Below, piece by piece: positions 52,288 to 60,902 of a DNA stretch of 64,000 nucleotides; the first letter of the stretch is position 1, and each line of letters begins with the position of its first letter. The DNA is from JAHEZL01 sp964406465 (GTDB lineage Bacteria; Bacteroidota; Bacteroidia; Flavobacteriales_C; GCA-002722245). The notes beneath the pieces are model-generated. The model saw nothing but the letters and a program-made list of their open reading frames with translations. It was not told the DNA's origin and ran no database searches. The stretch is taken from contig CAYORT010000014.1 of the NCBI GenBank assembly GCA_964406465.1, positions 1 through 64,000 of the forward strand, written 5' to 3'. The position numbers and the translations under genes are program-made.

Positions 52288-53115
52288 TTACTGCTTAGAA
52301 GTATAAGTTTTTGAGTATTTACCTACAGTAACAGTTACTGTTTCGTCGCAAGCACCATTACCAAAATCAATTACTCTTGTTTCTTTACCAGCTGGTGTGA
52401 TTTCTAAAACACCACTTACAAATTCATGACAGCTAACTTTGTACACCAATGCAGTGGTAACTTTAGCGTCAATTTCTTCACCACTTGCTTTGGTTTTTGA
52501 AGCTGTACCAGTGTAAGTGAATTCATCATCTGAGAAGTTAAGTAAAGTGTTGTATCCAGCTGAGAAAACTCTTGTTCTGTCGGTAGAACCGCTCACCACA
52601 TCGCCATTGGTTAAAGTTACTGTGATTTCGCCAACGATATGCCAAGTTGGAGCAGAAGGCAAGGTTTGTGTTAAAGTAGATGTTCTTGTTCCTTCAACTT
52701 TATTTCCATTTACATAGAAATCTTCAGTAGTTATTGTTCTTACAGTACCAGCAATATATGGCTCGCCTTTTCTAGTTAAATAAATTTTACCTTTTCTTGT
52801 TTTACCGTCTTTGCAAAGATATCCGTTGCCAAAATCAACACAGATTTTTGTTGTGTCATTTGAAACCGATTTAGTAATGATTACAGAATCTGCCATCATG
52901 CTTCCTGCGTCATCTGTTTTTAAAGATTTACTTCCTACACCTGGAGTCTCAGCTTGATCTGCCAAAGCGTCTAAATCATTGTTCGCATTTTCAGATACTG
53001 AATAACTTTCAGCTGCTGTAGTGCTCTCGTCTTTGTCTTTTTTACAAGATGTTAATGTTAAACTAAAAGCTGTGAAAGCTATTAACCCGGTTTTGATAAT
53101 TTGCGTCGTTTTCAT
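52288..53115 (-). CDS. Lipoprotein, paralogue A, unknown function
   Basis: 275 residues. Signal peptide MKTTQIIKTGLIAFTAFSLT with lipobox LTSC, then KKDKDES. The mature part is beta-rich. It shares with the neighbour at 53224-54033 the patterns NNDLDALAD, DFYVNGNKVEGTR, ITPAGKETRVIDFGNGACD and VGKYSKT, so the two are paralogues in tandem. No known family is recognised. Conserved Gly-Asn-Gly-x-Cys-Asp near the C-terminus may form a disulfide with another Cys. Confidence 0.85.
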   Translation of the reverse strand: MKTTQIIKTGLIAFTAFSLTLTSCKKDKDESTTAAESYSVSENANNDLDALADQAETPGVGSKSLKTDDAGSMMADSVIITKSVSNDTTKICVDFGNGYLCKDGKTRKGKIYLTRKGEPYIAGTVRTITTEDFYVNGNKVEGTRTSTLTQTLPSAPTWHIVGEITVTLTNGDVVSGSTDRTRVFSAGYNTLLNFSDDEFTYTGTASKTKASGEEIDAKVTTALVYKVSCHEFVSGVLEITPAGKETRVIDFGNGACDETVTVTVGKYSKTYTSKQ

Positions 53116-53153
53116 AATTGAGGATAAATTAAAAGTTTTGTATTTGTCGATAA

Positions 53154-53180
53154 GACGACAAGATAAAAAGATGGGTTGCC
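53154..53180 (-). promoter_or_regulatory. ECF-sigma-like promoter for lipoprotein A
   Basis: On the - strand GGCAACCC (53180-53173) is followed by CGTC (53157-53154), with 17 bases between AAC and CGTC. An AAC -35 and CGTC -10 is the general ECF-sigma promoter layout. It lies about 40 bases upstream of the start. Confidence 0.4.
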
Positions 53181-53223
53181 TAAAAGTTTAGATAAAATTT
53201 TTTTTGAGTGCGAAAAAACGAGA

Positions 53224-54033
53224 TTATTTTAAAGTAATAATCTTTGAGAATTTTCCAATAGATATAGTGGCTATGTTATCGCATGAACCATTACCGAAAT
53301 CAATTTTTCTAGGAAGTTTTTTGTCTGGTGTTATTTCAATTGTACCGCTCTTAATATAAGCACAGTCACCTGTGCGGGTAAGTGGTGAAGTGATATTCAC
53401 CGTGTATGAACTTCCGTTGTAATTGGTGCCACTACCATTTCCAGAAACGACAAAAACATCATCAGATTTATCTAGCTGTGTTAAACTTCCTTGAGTCCAA
53501 TTTATAGTTCTTGTTGAATTTTCAGTAATGGTTTGACTGCTATCGGTAAAAGTTATCGAGGCACTTGAATTGATTACAAAATAAGTAGGTAAAATGAATT
53601 TTAAATTTCTAGAAACTTCAACTTTATTGTTGTTTACATAGTAATCGTCGGTGCTCAAAGAAATTGTTTTACTTAGTTTACCATAAATGATTTTCACTTC
53701 CCCTTTTCTGTATTTTTGATCACCGCACAAACAATTCACATCGCCAAAATCAACTGTAGCATTCAAAGAGTCGTTGCTTTTAAAATTGATAATTACGTTT
53801 GCACAAACAGATAGCGTACTATTGTTATCTCCTGTTTTTAATGAGGTGGTATTGCTAAAAACAATTTCGTTGGCAAGGCCATCTAAATCACTATTGCTTT
53901 GTTCAATGCTTGAATATTTTTGAGCTAAAGATGTGTCGGTGTCGCTTAAGGCTTCTCTATTTCTTTTGCAAGAAGTAAAGCTCAAGGTTGCTACAAATAG
54001 CACAACAAGAATATTTAAAAAGCCTTTTTTCAT
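53224..54033 (-). CDS. Lipoprotein, paralogue B, unknown function
   Basis: 269 residues from the ATG at 54033 (MKKGFLNILVVLFVATLSFT with lipobox FTSC); an ATG two codons earlier is also possible. The mature protein aligns along its length with paralogue A (NSDLDGLAN, DYYVNNNKVEVSR, ITPDKKLPRKIDFGNGSCD, IGKFSKI). The two share an upstream GGCAACCC/CGTC pattern, suggesting co-regulation despite separate promoters. Confidence 0.85.
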   Translation of the reverse strand: MKKGFLNILVVLFVATLSFTSCKRNREALSDTDTSLAQKYSSIEQSNSDLDGLANEIVFSNTTSLKTGDNNSTLSVCANVIINFKSNDSLNATVDFGDVNCLCGDQKYRKGEVKIIYGKLSKTISLSTDDYYVNNNKVEVSRNLKFILPTYFVINSSASITFTDSSQTITENSTRTINWTQGSLTQLDKSDDVFVVSGNGSGTNYNGSSYTVNITSPLTRTGDCAYIKSGTIEITPDKKLPRKIDFGNGSCDNIATISIGKFSKIITLK

Positions 54034-54064
54034 AATCAAATCATAGAAAGTGTTGACTAAGGAA

Positions 54065-54089
54065 GACGAAGGTATAAAAAAGGGTTGCC
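54065..54089 (-). promoter_or_regulatory. ECF-sigma-like promoter for lipoprotein B
   Basis: GGCAACCC (54089-54082) and CGTC (54068-54065) on the - strand, 15 bases between AAC and CGTC, two fewer than for paralogue A. An extra CCTT sits before CGTC. Confidence 0.4.
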
Positions 54090-57000
54090 TTACAATGCAA
54101 TAATTTTATTTTTTTCGAGATAGAGCAGGAAGCTTTTGGCCTTTTTACCATGGATTTGATAGAGTAAAACTTCATATTTTTCAAGCTGTTTGCGGTGTTT
54201 TTCGCTTTCTTCTCCTGTTTTAAAATCGATGATGAATAATTCTCCGTTTTTTTCTACAACTCTATCCGGACGGCTAAACTCGCCCTTGTCGCTAATGATT
54301 TCTTGTTCTTGCTTAATTTGATTACCGGGTTCAAAGAGAAATGCTATTTCGGGCTGAGTGATAATAGAATAAATCTTTTCTTTTAAACTTACCGATTGAT
54401 CAGCATTAATTAATCCGCTAGAAAATGCATCTTGTATTACCGTGTCTAAATCGCTTGTATAGTTTAATTTTGACAAAAGGGTGTGGATGATGTTTCCGTA
54501 TTCTTTCGGACTCAAACCATCCCAAATGCTTGGGGCTTGCTTGCTTATTTGAACCTTCTCACGCCAGTTGCTATGGTGATGTATGCTGGGTTGATAATTG
54601 TTGCTAATCTCAATGCTTTCTGCTTTTTTGATTGTTTTTTCTCCATGCTGATAAACGGAAGATTCTCCATCAAATGCCAATGAAAGCAGACTTTCAATAG
54701 TTTCCAATTGATTTTTTTTGCCCTTAACGGTGAAGATGTACATCTCATTTTTGGGACGGGTAAACGCCACATAAAGCAAATTCACAATGTCTAGTAAAAT
54801 TCTATTTCGTTCTTCATTGTATTCTTCAGAAATTTCGGTTTGCTCTAGGTTTTTTTGCAAACTGATATACGCAGTTGGCAAGTTTTCATCTTTGTGATCT
54901 ATCCAAATATGGTCGCGTTTAGCGCTATGTATGGCTTGAGGTGGAAAAGGAATAATTACAATAGGATATTCTAATCCTTTTGACTTATGAATAGAGCTTA
55001 GTTTAACGGCATTTTCATTTTCACTAATTTGCACAGAAAACTTTTCGTTATTTTCATTCCACCACTGCAAAAACTTACCAAGATCGGGTCCGTTTTGAAT
55101 ACCGAAGTTACTCACCATATCGAAAAATTGTACGAGGTAATTGTTGGCTATAGGAATGTTTAAATTTAGAGCCCACAATTGAACCAATTCATATAGTGAG
55201 ATGTGCGATAAATCGTGTATGCTAACTCCTTTTTCTTGTAATGTTTGCAGCAGCAATTCTGGATTCAAACTGTATTTCTCTAGCTCTTCGTGGAAGTCGA
55301 GACCTAAAATATTATTGTTGTACAAGCCCCGAATGGCTTTTATTAAAGCTGTTTTGTTTTGATGTTGAAATGATAGTTCTAAAAGAGATATTAATAGATC
55401 GATGTGCGGATTTTTATGCAGCAACAAACTTTCAGATGAAACAATAGGGATATTAAGCTGCATCAGTCTATCGGCAATTTGGCTGGCTATATCGTTTTTA
55501 CGCGTTAAAACAGCAATGTCACTATATTGATAACCTCTTTCGATACAATCTTTAATTACCATCTCTATATGTGTCATCGCCTCTTCAATAAAATCATCTT
55601 TCTTTTGCGAGGTCATTTGTTCTACATGCACAAAACCGCCTTCCTTTGCGAAGCTATTTTTTTGAAAAAAATCTTTGTAATAATTCTTTAGGTTTTGCGG
55701 CAAGGCATTGCTAAGTTTTTCGAAATAGTCGTTGTTGAATTCAATGATGTTTTTGGTTGATCGAAAATTTTCACTCAATATCTTTTCTTCAAAATTTCTA
55801 TTGATAGATTCAACTCTTTCTTGAATTAATGGGTTTTCAAATTTAAGGCTGCTATCTCCCATTCTGGCGAACTGTTCAACATCTCCACCTCTAAAACGAT
55901 AAATGGCTTGCTTAGCATCGCCCACCAATAAATTTTTATGCCCCGAGGCCAAGGAGTTGTCAATTAAGGGTAAAATATTTTGCCATTGAAGCACCGAAGT
56001 ATCTTGAAATTCATCGATTAAATAGTGTTGAAATTTCTCGCCAATTCTTTCGTATACAAATGGTATTGGCTGAGTTAAAACGATGTCTAAAATTCGTTTG
56101 TTGAATTCGGAGATATGAACAAAGTTTCTTTCGTTTCTAAGGTCATCTATAATTTTTTCAATTTCATTCAATAAGGCCAGTGCAAAAAGGTTTTTGCTAA
56201 TCAAAACATTCAATTCGTAGCTTGCATTTTCCTTGTCATACAATTCAATGCTTTGATTTATTAGCTGTGAAAGCTCTCCCTTTATTGCATCTACTCGTTC
56301 TTGTTCGTCTTTGGAGCTTGTTTTTTTATGCCAATTGTCGCTTAGCACATTTTTAAATCCCGCTGAATCTTTAATAACACCAAACTCTTTTCTAACTATT
56401 TTTTTAAGTGCGCTAAATAATCCGTTTTTTCCTCCTGCAAATTCATCACCGCTCAAGCCTTTTTGTTGAATTATTTTTAGTGCTTCTTTAGCAATTTTAG
56501 TTTGTTGCCTTTCGTAGTTTTTAATGCTTTCGGTAAGAATCTTATTTTGTTCAATGAAATGCGAAAGAGTGAAAGTTTTAAGTTTTTGAATGTGTCGGTA
56601 TCCTTGCTCTTTAAGCAATTGCGGAGCAATCTCCTTTAATCGATTTTCAATATTCCACGATTCTTCTTCTTCGGTTTGGTGCTTGGTGTATTTAATTAAG
56701 GCATTGGTAAGTTCTACGTTTTCACCCACTTTCATCAGCAGTTGGTCAACGGCGTTAGATACCAATGTTTTGTCGTCTAATTCTATTTCAAAATTGATGG
56801 GTAATTTTAAATCGTGAGCAAATGCTCGAACTACCTTTAGCATGAATTTGTCGATGGTAGTAATGTTGAAATCGCCATAATTGTGCAAAACGGCAGTTAC
56901 TATTTCCCGTGATTTTTCTCTAATGTGCTCTTCGCCTTTGATCAATTCTTTTTTAAGAATATCCATCATGGTTTTTTCTCCACCTTCTAGTTTTTCGTTA

Positions 57001-57248
57001 CCGGCAAAGGAGTGAAGTGTGTGCAAAACTCTTTCTTTCATCTCGTTGGCGGCCTTGTTGGTGAACGTGATGGCTAAGATGTTTTTAAAAGAAAATACGC
57101 TGTCTTTTTGTAATAAAATGGCTAGGTATTCCTTCACCAAAGTAAAGGTTTTACCCGATCCAGCAGAGGAGCGGTATACTAAGAAGTTTTTACTGTTTTC
57201 ATTCACCTCAGCAAAGTACAAAAAAATATTTTTTAAAATCTCAGGCAA
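54090..57248 (-). CDS. AddA/RecB-like helicase-nuclease
   Basis: UvrD-type ATP-dependent exonuclease for double-strand break processing. About 1052 residues. Motif I is RSSAGSGKT (about 26-34), motif Ia TFTNKAANEMKER, motif II LIDEFQDTS, then NFRSTKNIIEFN, SSIHKSKGLEYPIVI and motif VI YVAFTRPKNEMY. The C-terminal PD-(D/E)XK nuclease has IIDFKTGEE. No AddB partner is adjacent. The start is uncertain: TTG at 57248 or GTG at 57206, the latter closer to usual homologue starts just before NFLVYRSSAGSGKT. Confidence 0.92.
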   Translation of the reverse strand: MPEILKNIFLYFAEVNENSKNFLVYRSSAGSGKTFTLVKEYLAILLQKDSVFSFKNILAITFTNKAANEMKERVLHTLHSFAGNEKLEGGEKTMMDILKKELIKGEEHIREKSREIVTAVLHNYGDFNITTIDKFMLKVVRAFAHDLKLPINFEIELDDKTLVSNAVDQLLMKVGENVELTNALIKYTKHQTEEEESWNIENRLKEIAPQLLKEQGYRHIQKLKTFTLSHFIEQNKILTESIKNYERQQTKIAKEALKIIQQKGLSGDEFAGGKNGLFSALKKIVRKEFGVIKDSAGFKNVLSDNWHKKTSSKDEQERVDAIKGELSQLINQSIELYDKENASYELNVLISKNLFALALLNEIEKIIDDLRNERNFVHISEFNKRILDIVLTQPIPFVYERIGEKFQHYLIDEFQDTSVLQWQNILPLIDNSLASGHKNLLVGDAKQAIYRFRGGDVEQFARMGDSSLKFENPLIQERVESINRNFEEKILSENFRSTKNIIEFNNDYFEKLSNALPQNLKNYYKDFFQKNSFAKEGGFVHVEQMTSQKKDDFIEEAMTHIEMVIKDCIERGYQYSDIAVLTRKNDIASQIADRLMQLNIPIVSSESLLLHKNPHIDLLISLLELSFQHQNKTALIKAIRGLYNNNILGLDFHEELEKYSLNPELLLQTLQEKGVSIHDLSHISLYELVQLWALNLNIPIANNYLVQFFDMVSNFGIQNGPDLGKFLQWWNENNEKFSVQISENENAVKLSSIHKSKGLEYPIVIIPFPPQAIHSAKRDHIWIDHKDENLPTAYISLQKNLEQTEISEEYNEERNRILLDIVNLLYVAFTRPKNEMYIFTVKGKKNQLETIESLLSLAFDGESSVYQHGEKTIKKAESIEISNNYQPSIHHHSNWREKVQISKQAPSIWDGLSPKEYGNIIHTLLSKLNYTSDLDTVIQDAFSSGLINADQSVSLKEKIYSIITQPEIAFLFEPGNQIKQEQEIISDKGEFSRPDRVVEKNGELFIIDFKTGEESEKHRKQLEKYEVLLYQIHGKKAKSFLLYLEKNKIIAL

Positions 57249-57313
57249 CTCATTTAATATCTCGGTGTCTTATAGATGTAAATATTCGTGTTAGTTCTTT
57301 ATTAAATCCAGCT

Positions 57314-57374
57314 AAACCCCTGCTATTCTGTCCTATCCTCTCTTCCTTCCTGGTCTTATTAATAGCAGGGGTTT
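57314..57374. other. 14-bp perfect inverted repeat with long loop
   Basis: AAACCCCTGCTATT (57314-57327) and AATAGCAGGGGTTT (57361-57374) around a 33-base pyrimidine-rich loop, followed on the + strand by T residues. It looks like a terminator but sits between two divergent genes, where none should be needed. Confidence 0.7.
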
Positions 57375-57380
57375 TTATTC

Positions 57381-57388
57381 TATCTTTG
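57381..57388 (+). promoter_or_regulatory. Putative -7 element overlapping gene start
   Basis: TATCTTTG is an exact TAnnTTTG match only four bases before the GTG at 57393. Transcription would begin at or in the start codon, which would make the mRNA leaderless. Confidence 0.4.
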
Positions 57389-57392
57389 GGAA

Positions 57393-58427
57393 GTGTTCAA
57401 AAAAATAACCATAGCAGTTTTAATCCTTCTTTCAGCGCTTTGCGCCTGGAACTGTAGTGTTATTGTGTATGGTATTCGTCAGGGAGTGGGGCAGCTTCAT
57501 ATTGTTAACAATGCGCGTCCGATAGCCGAGGTTTTGGCCGACACCACTTTTCCCGATTCATTGAAGCCCAAACTTTTGTTGATTCAAGAAATTAAAAAAT
57601 TTGCCGTTGATTCATTGGGTATCAACGAAAGTGATAATTACACCGAGGTTTATGATCAAAAAGGAGAACCTGCGATGTATGTTGTTACCGCTTGCGATCC
57701 TTACCAAATGAAGCCTTATGAATGGCATTTTCCGTTTTTGGGAAAGTTTAGCTACAAAGGATATTTTAGTAAAGAAAGAGCCATGGAAGAGGAGGAAAGG
57801 CTGAAAGCCGAGGGCTTGGATACCGAGTTGGGGACTGCGAAAGCATGGTCGACTTTAGGGTGGTTTAAAGACCCCATCTTATCTGAGATGCTGCAAGATG
57901 AACCGGGTAAAATTGCCCGACTCATCATTCACGAGCTAACACACGGCACTTTGTACATTAAGGATAGTGTGGAGTACAACGAGAATTTAGCAACTTTTGT
58001 GGGCGACCAAGGTTCGGTGTTGTTTTTAAAATATAAATATGGGGTGGAGTCGAAGGAGATGAGCGATTATATTGGTCACATTGGCGATGTGCAGAGATAT
58101 TCAGATCATATTTTAAAAGGATTAAGTTCCTTGCAAAAACTTTATGCTAGCGCCGATTTTATTACGCTCGATACGGCTCAAAAGAACCTTCAAAAAAACA
58201 ACTTAATTCACGAAATTTTGATGAGTGCCGATACCATTTCATTTTACGATAAATCGAGATTTAATAGAGTGCTTTCTCCCGACTTTACTGCAAACAATAC
58301 ATTTTTTCTTACTTACATGATGTATCGCGAAGATCAGAATGTTTTCGAAGAAGAGTTTAAAACGAAATTCAACTCCGATTTTAAAAAATATTTGGCTTAT
58401 TTGAAGGGGAGGTATTCGTCGTTGTAA
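57393..58427 (+). CDS. Predicted aminopeptidase (COG4324 type)
   Basis: 344 residues. An N-terminal membrane or lipoprotein segment (about 5-22, ending AWNC) anchors a periplasmic domain. YGIRQGVGQLHIVNNARPI and GWFKDPIL are family features. The zinc motif is IIHELTHGTLY (about residue 180), with a downstream Glu in YNENLATFVG. Family members are annotated as putative aminopeptidases without firm biochemistry. The start is GTG; the next Met is far downstream. Confidence 0.87.
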   Translation: MFKKITIAVLILLSALCAWNCSVIVYGIRQGVGQLHIVNNARPIAEVLADTTFPDSLKPKLLLIQEIKKFAVDSLGINESDNYTEVYDQKGEPAMYVVTACDPYQMKPYEWHFPFLGKFSYKGYFSKERAMEEEERLKAEGLDTELGTAKAWSTLGWFKDPILSEMLQDEPGKIARLIIHELTHGTLYIKDSVEYNENLATFVGDQGSVLFLKYKYGVESKEMSDYIGHIGDVQRYSDHILKGLSSLQKLYASADFITLDTAQKNLQKNNLIHEILMSADTISFYDKSRFNRVLSPDFTANNTFFLTYMMYREDQNVFEEEFKTKFNSDFKKYLAYLKGRYSSL

Positions 58428-58449
58428 GATTATTGTTTTTTTGTAATTC

Positions 58450-58607
58450 CCCCTTTTCTCCTCGGAGGAGGAGAGTGTGTAAAGGCCTGTGAAGAGGGAA
58501 GAGGATGGATTTGCTAATTTGATAACAAAAAAGAAGTAATCTATTTTAATCCATCCTCTTTCAGCCCACAAGCAAAATCGCACTCTCCTCCTCCGAGGAG
58601 AAAGGGG
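58450..58607. repeat. Nested inverted repeat of about 158 bp
   Basis: Outer arms 58450-58477 and 58581-58607 are complementary with a single-base indel; each contains CTCCTCGGAGGAGGAGAG. Inner arms GAGGATGGATT (58501-58511) and AATCCATCCTC (58548-58558) are perfect. The centre is AT-rich. No reading frame is present. Confidence 0.85.
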
Positions 58608-58676
58608 AGAAGTACTTACTAAAATAAAAAATCCGGTGCTATTAACACCGGATTTTCTATTTCTATTTATTTGCTA

Positions 58677-59963
58677 TTAAACCAAAGCTTCTTGTGCAAA
58701 CAAAGGATAGCTGCTCATCATCTCCGTAACATCAGATTTGATTTGCGCTAATTTAGCTGCGTTGTCTCTGTTCTCGATAGCTGCATCGATAAACTCAACG
58801 ATTTTAACGATTTCACCTTCTTTAACACCTCTTGAAGAGATGGCTGGTGTACCCACACGAATACCTGAAGTAACGAATGGAGATTTATCATCGAAAGGAA
58901 CCATGTTTTTGTTTACGGTGATATGTGCTTGGCCTAAAGCAGCCTCAGCATCTTTACCGCTAATTCCTTTAGAACGCATGTCGATCAACATAGAGTGATT
59001 GTCGGTACCACCAGAAATGATTTGGTATCCTCTTTTCACTAATTCTGCAGCCATAACAGCTGCATTTTTTTGCACTTGTTTGATGTATTCACCATACTCA
59101 TCGGTCAACGCTTCTCCAAAAGCAATTGCTTTAGCTGCGATAACGTGCTCTAGTGGTCCGCCTTGAGTTCCAGGGAACACAGCGCCATCTAAACATTGTG
59201 ACATTTTTTTCAATTCTCCTTTAGGCGTTTTTTGTCCCATTGGGTTTTCGAAATCTTTACCTAACATGATAACACCACCACGCGGACCTCTTAAAGTTTT
59301 GTGGGTTGTAGTAGTTACGATATGGCAATGCTCCATTGGATTGTTCAATAATCCTTTTGCAATTAAACCTGCAGGGTGAGAAATATCGGCCATCAATAAA
59401 GCACCTACTTCATCAGCAATGGCTCTCATTGATTTGTAATCCCAGTCTCTTGAATAAGCAGAAGCACCAGCAATAATTAATTTTGGTTTTACTTCATGTG
59501 CTTTCTTAGCGATAGTTTCAATACTAACTCTTCCGGTTTCTTTTTCTACACCGTAGAAATTTGGTTTATACAATTTACCAGAGAAGTTTACCGGAGAACC
59601 GTGTGTTAAGTGACCACCGTGAGACAAGTCGAAACCAAGAATTGCATCGCCTGGGTTCAATACTGCCAACATTACAGCGGCATTAGCTTGCGCTCCAGAG
59701 TGAGGTTGAACGTTAGCCCATTCAGCACCGAATAATTGTTTCAAACGGTCGATAGCCAATTGTTCAATTTCATCAACTACTTCGCAACCTCCGTAGTATC
59801 TTTTGCCAGGAAGTCCTTCAGCATATTTGTTAGTTAAAATGCTGCCCATAGCGTTAATCACTTGTTCGCTTACAAAGTTTTCAGAAGCGATCAATTCGAT
59901 TCCGCTCAATTGGCGTTGTTTTTCCTTAGCAATAAGGTCGAAAATAACTTGGTCTCTTTTCAT
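58677..59963 (-). CDS. glyA: Serine hydroxymethyltransferase
   Basis: PLP enzyme interconverting serine and glycine and feeding one-carbon units to folate. It has 428 residues. Seen: GIELIASENFVS, NKYAEGLPGKRYYGGCE, the HGGHLTHG stretch, and the PLP lysine in TTTTHKTLRGPRGG. Full length. Its own promoter is at 59996-60003. Confidence 0.97.
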   Translation of the reverse strand: MKRDQVIFDLIAKEKQRQLSGIELIASENFVSEQVINAMGSILTNKYAEGLPGKRYYGGCEVVDEIEQLAIDRLKQLFGAEWANVQPHSGAQANAAVMLAVLNPGDAILGFDLSHGGHLTHGSPVNFSGKLYKPNFYGVEKETGRVSIETIAKKAHEVKPKLIIAGASAYSRDWDYKSMRAIADEVGALLMADISHPAGLIAKGLLNNPMEHCHIVTTTTHKTLRGPRGGVIMLGKDFENPMGQKTPKGELKKMSQCLDGAVFPGTQGGPLEHVIAAKAIAFGEALTDEYGEYIKQVQKNAAVMAAELVKRGYQIISGGTDNHSMLIDMRSKGISGKDAEAALGQAHITVNKNMVPFDDKSPFVTSGIRVGTPAISSRGVKEGEIVKIVEFIDAAIENRDNAAKLAQIKSDVTEMMSSYPLFAQEALV

Positions 59964-59995
59964 ATTTTGTTTTTATTATTTCTTTGAGTGAGGCG

Positions 59996-60003
59996 CAAAA
60001 ATA
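59996..60003 (-). promoter_or_regulatory. Putative -7 element for glyA
   Basis: On the - strand TATTTTTG, an exact TAnnTTTG match, 32 bases upstream of the glyA start. Confidence 0.5.
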
Positions 60004-60111
60004 CGGTGTTCTTTTGAAAGATGAAAGGATTATAGAAGGTTGTTGGAAAATATTGAAAAGTAGTGGAAGGGGGACTGTTTTTTTGGGTTCTTACTTTTTG
60101 CTTTTCACGTT

Positions 60112-60390
60112 GTGGGATACTAACTGTCCTCCTGAGGTACTCCGAAGGAACTATTGCGTTATGCATAAATCTATTTAGACAAGAGCATAAAGAAAGATCC
60201 TTCGGGGACCTCAGGAAGACAGTAAGAGAGGCGGAGGTGATGTATTAAGCAGTTTTCATTTTTTTCACATCGTGGGATACTAACTGTCCTCCTGAGGTAC
60301 CCCGAAGGAACTATTGCGTGATACATAACTCTAATTAGACAAGAGCATAACAAAAGATCCTTCGGAGTACCTCAGGAGGACAGTTAGTGG
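60112..60390. repeat. Tandem pair of REP-like inverted units
   Basis: Unit 1 begins GTGGGATACTAACTGTCCTC at 60112 and unit 2 begins identically at 60272. Each has a forward core (60121-60158; 60281-60318) and a reversed core (60196-60224; 60356-60390) with about 38 bases between them. The two units agree nearly throughout, with scattered substitutions. Confidence 0.85.
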
Positions 60391-60510
60391 ATTACGACTT
60401 AAAAAAATCTACATTGATTACCCATAACTTAAACATGATTAATTGTCAATCTTACTACCCAACAATGTCAGTAATCTTCCACAATTAGTACATCACCTCC
60501 GCCTCTCTTA

Positions 60511-60540
60511 CTGTCCTCCTGAGGTACCCCGAAGGAACTT
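60511..60540 (+). repeat. REP-like copy on left of GIY-YIG gene
   Basis: CTGTCCTCCTGAGGTACCCC and the following GAAGGAACT. It ends 12 bases from the GIY-YIG stop and faces the copy at 60903-60940. Confidence 0.85.
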
Positions 60541-60551
60541 TCATCCTATAA

Positions 60552-60854
60552 TTATAAATCAACTACTTCGCTATTCAAAAACTTCCACTCAGGATTTATT
60601 TCATTAATCAAGGCTTCCTTCTTCACTCTCCTCCAACCTTTTATTTCTTTTTCTCTATCAATGGCGTGTTCAATTTGATCGAACTGCTCGTAGTAAACTA
60701 GATTGTAGCAATAGAATTTACCAGCAAATGACCAAGGCTGTCCGCGAAGTTCGAAGTGTTCATTTAGCCGACGAGAAATGTCGTTTGTAACGCCAGTATA
60801 TAGCACTGTTTTAGCAGGATTAGTGACAATGTAAACGAAATAATTGTGGTGCAT
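60552..60854 (-). CDS. Stand-alone GIY-YIG nuclease domain protein
   Basis: 100 residues, a single GIY-YIG domain as in the UPF0213/YhbQ group. HNYFVYIVTNPAKTVLYTGV gives the two GIY/YIG strands (here VYIV and YTG), NDISRRLNEH the catalytic Arg helix, and REKEIKGWRRVKKEALI the Glu region. No DNA-binding extension is present. The gene lies between two oppositely oriented REP-like copies and has its own promoter, unlike the adjacent housekeeping genes. The function of the stand-alone family is not settled. Confidence 0.9.
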   Translation of the reverse strand: MHHNYFVYIVTNPAKTVLYTGVTNDISRRLNEHFELRGQPWSFAGKFYCYNLVYYEQFDQIEHAIDREKEIKGWRRVKKEALINEINPEWKFLNSEVVDL

Positions 60855-60875
60855 GAAAATGTTTAGTTGGTAAAC

Positions 60876-60883
60876 AAAGATAG
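60876..60883 (-). promoter_or_regulatory. Putative -7 element for GIY-YIG gene
   Basis: TATCTTTG on the - strand, an exact TAnnTTTG match 21 bases upstream of the start at 60854 and inside the span bounded by the REP-like copies. Confidence 0.5.
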
Positions 60884-60902
60884 TGCTTTTGATGCTTAGG
60901 AT

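Larger units (their letters stand above)
60004..60551. other. Non-coding repeat cluster
   Basis: About 550 bases with no credible gene. It contains five copies of the CCTGAGGTAC-type REP-like sequence, a tandem duplication of about 119 bases with a 160-base offset, and a 43-base inverted repeat. Short frames that cross it follow the repeats and are not genes. Confidence 0.75.

Noticed and set aside
60171..60353. Short - strand frame across the REP cluster
   Set aside because: The translation simply follows the duplicated repeat units; no start context or family similarity.
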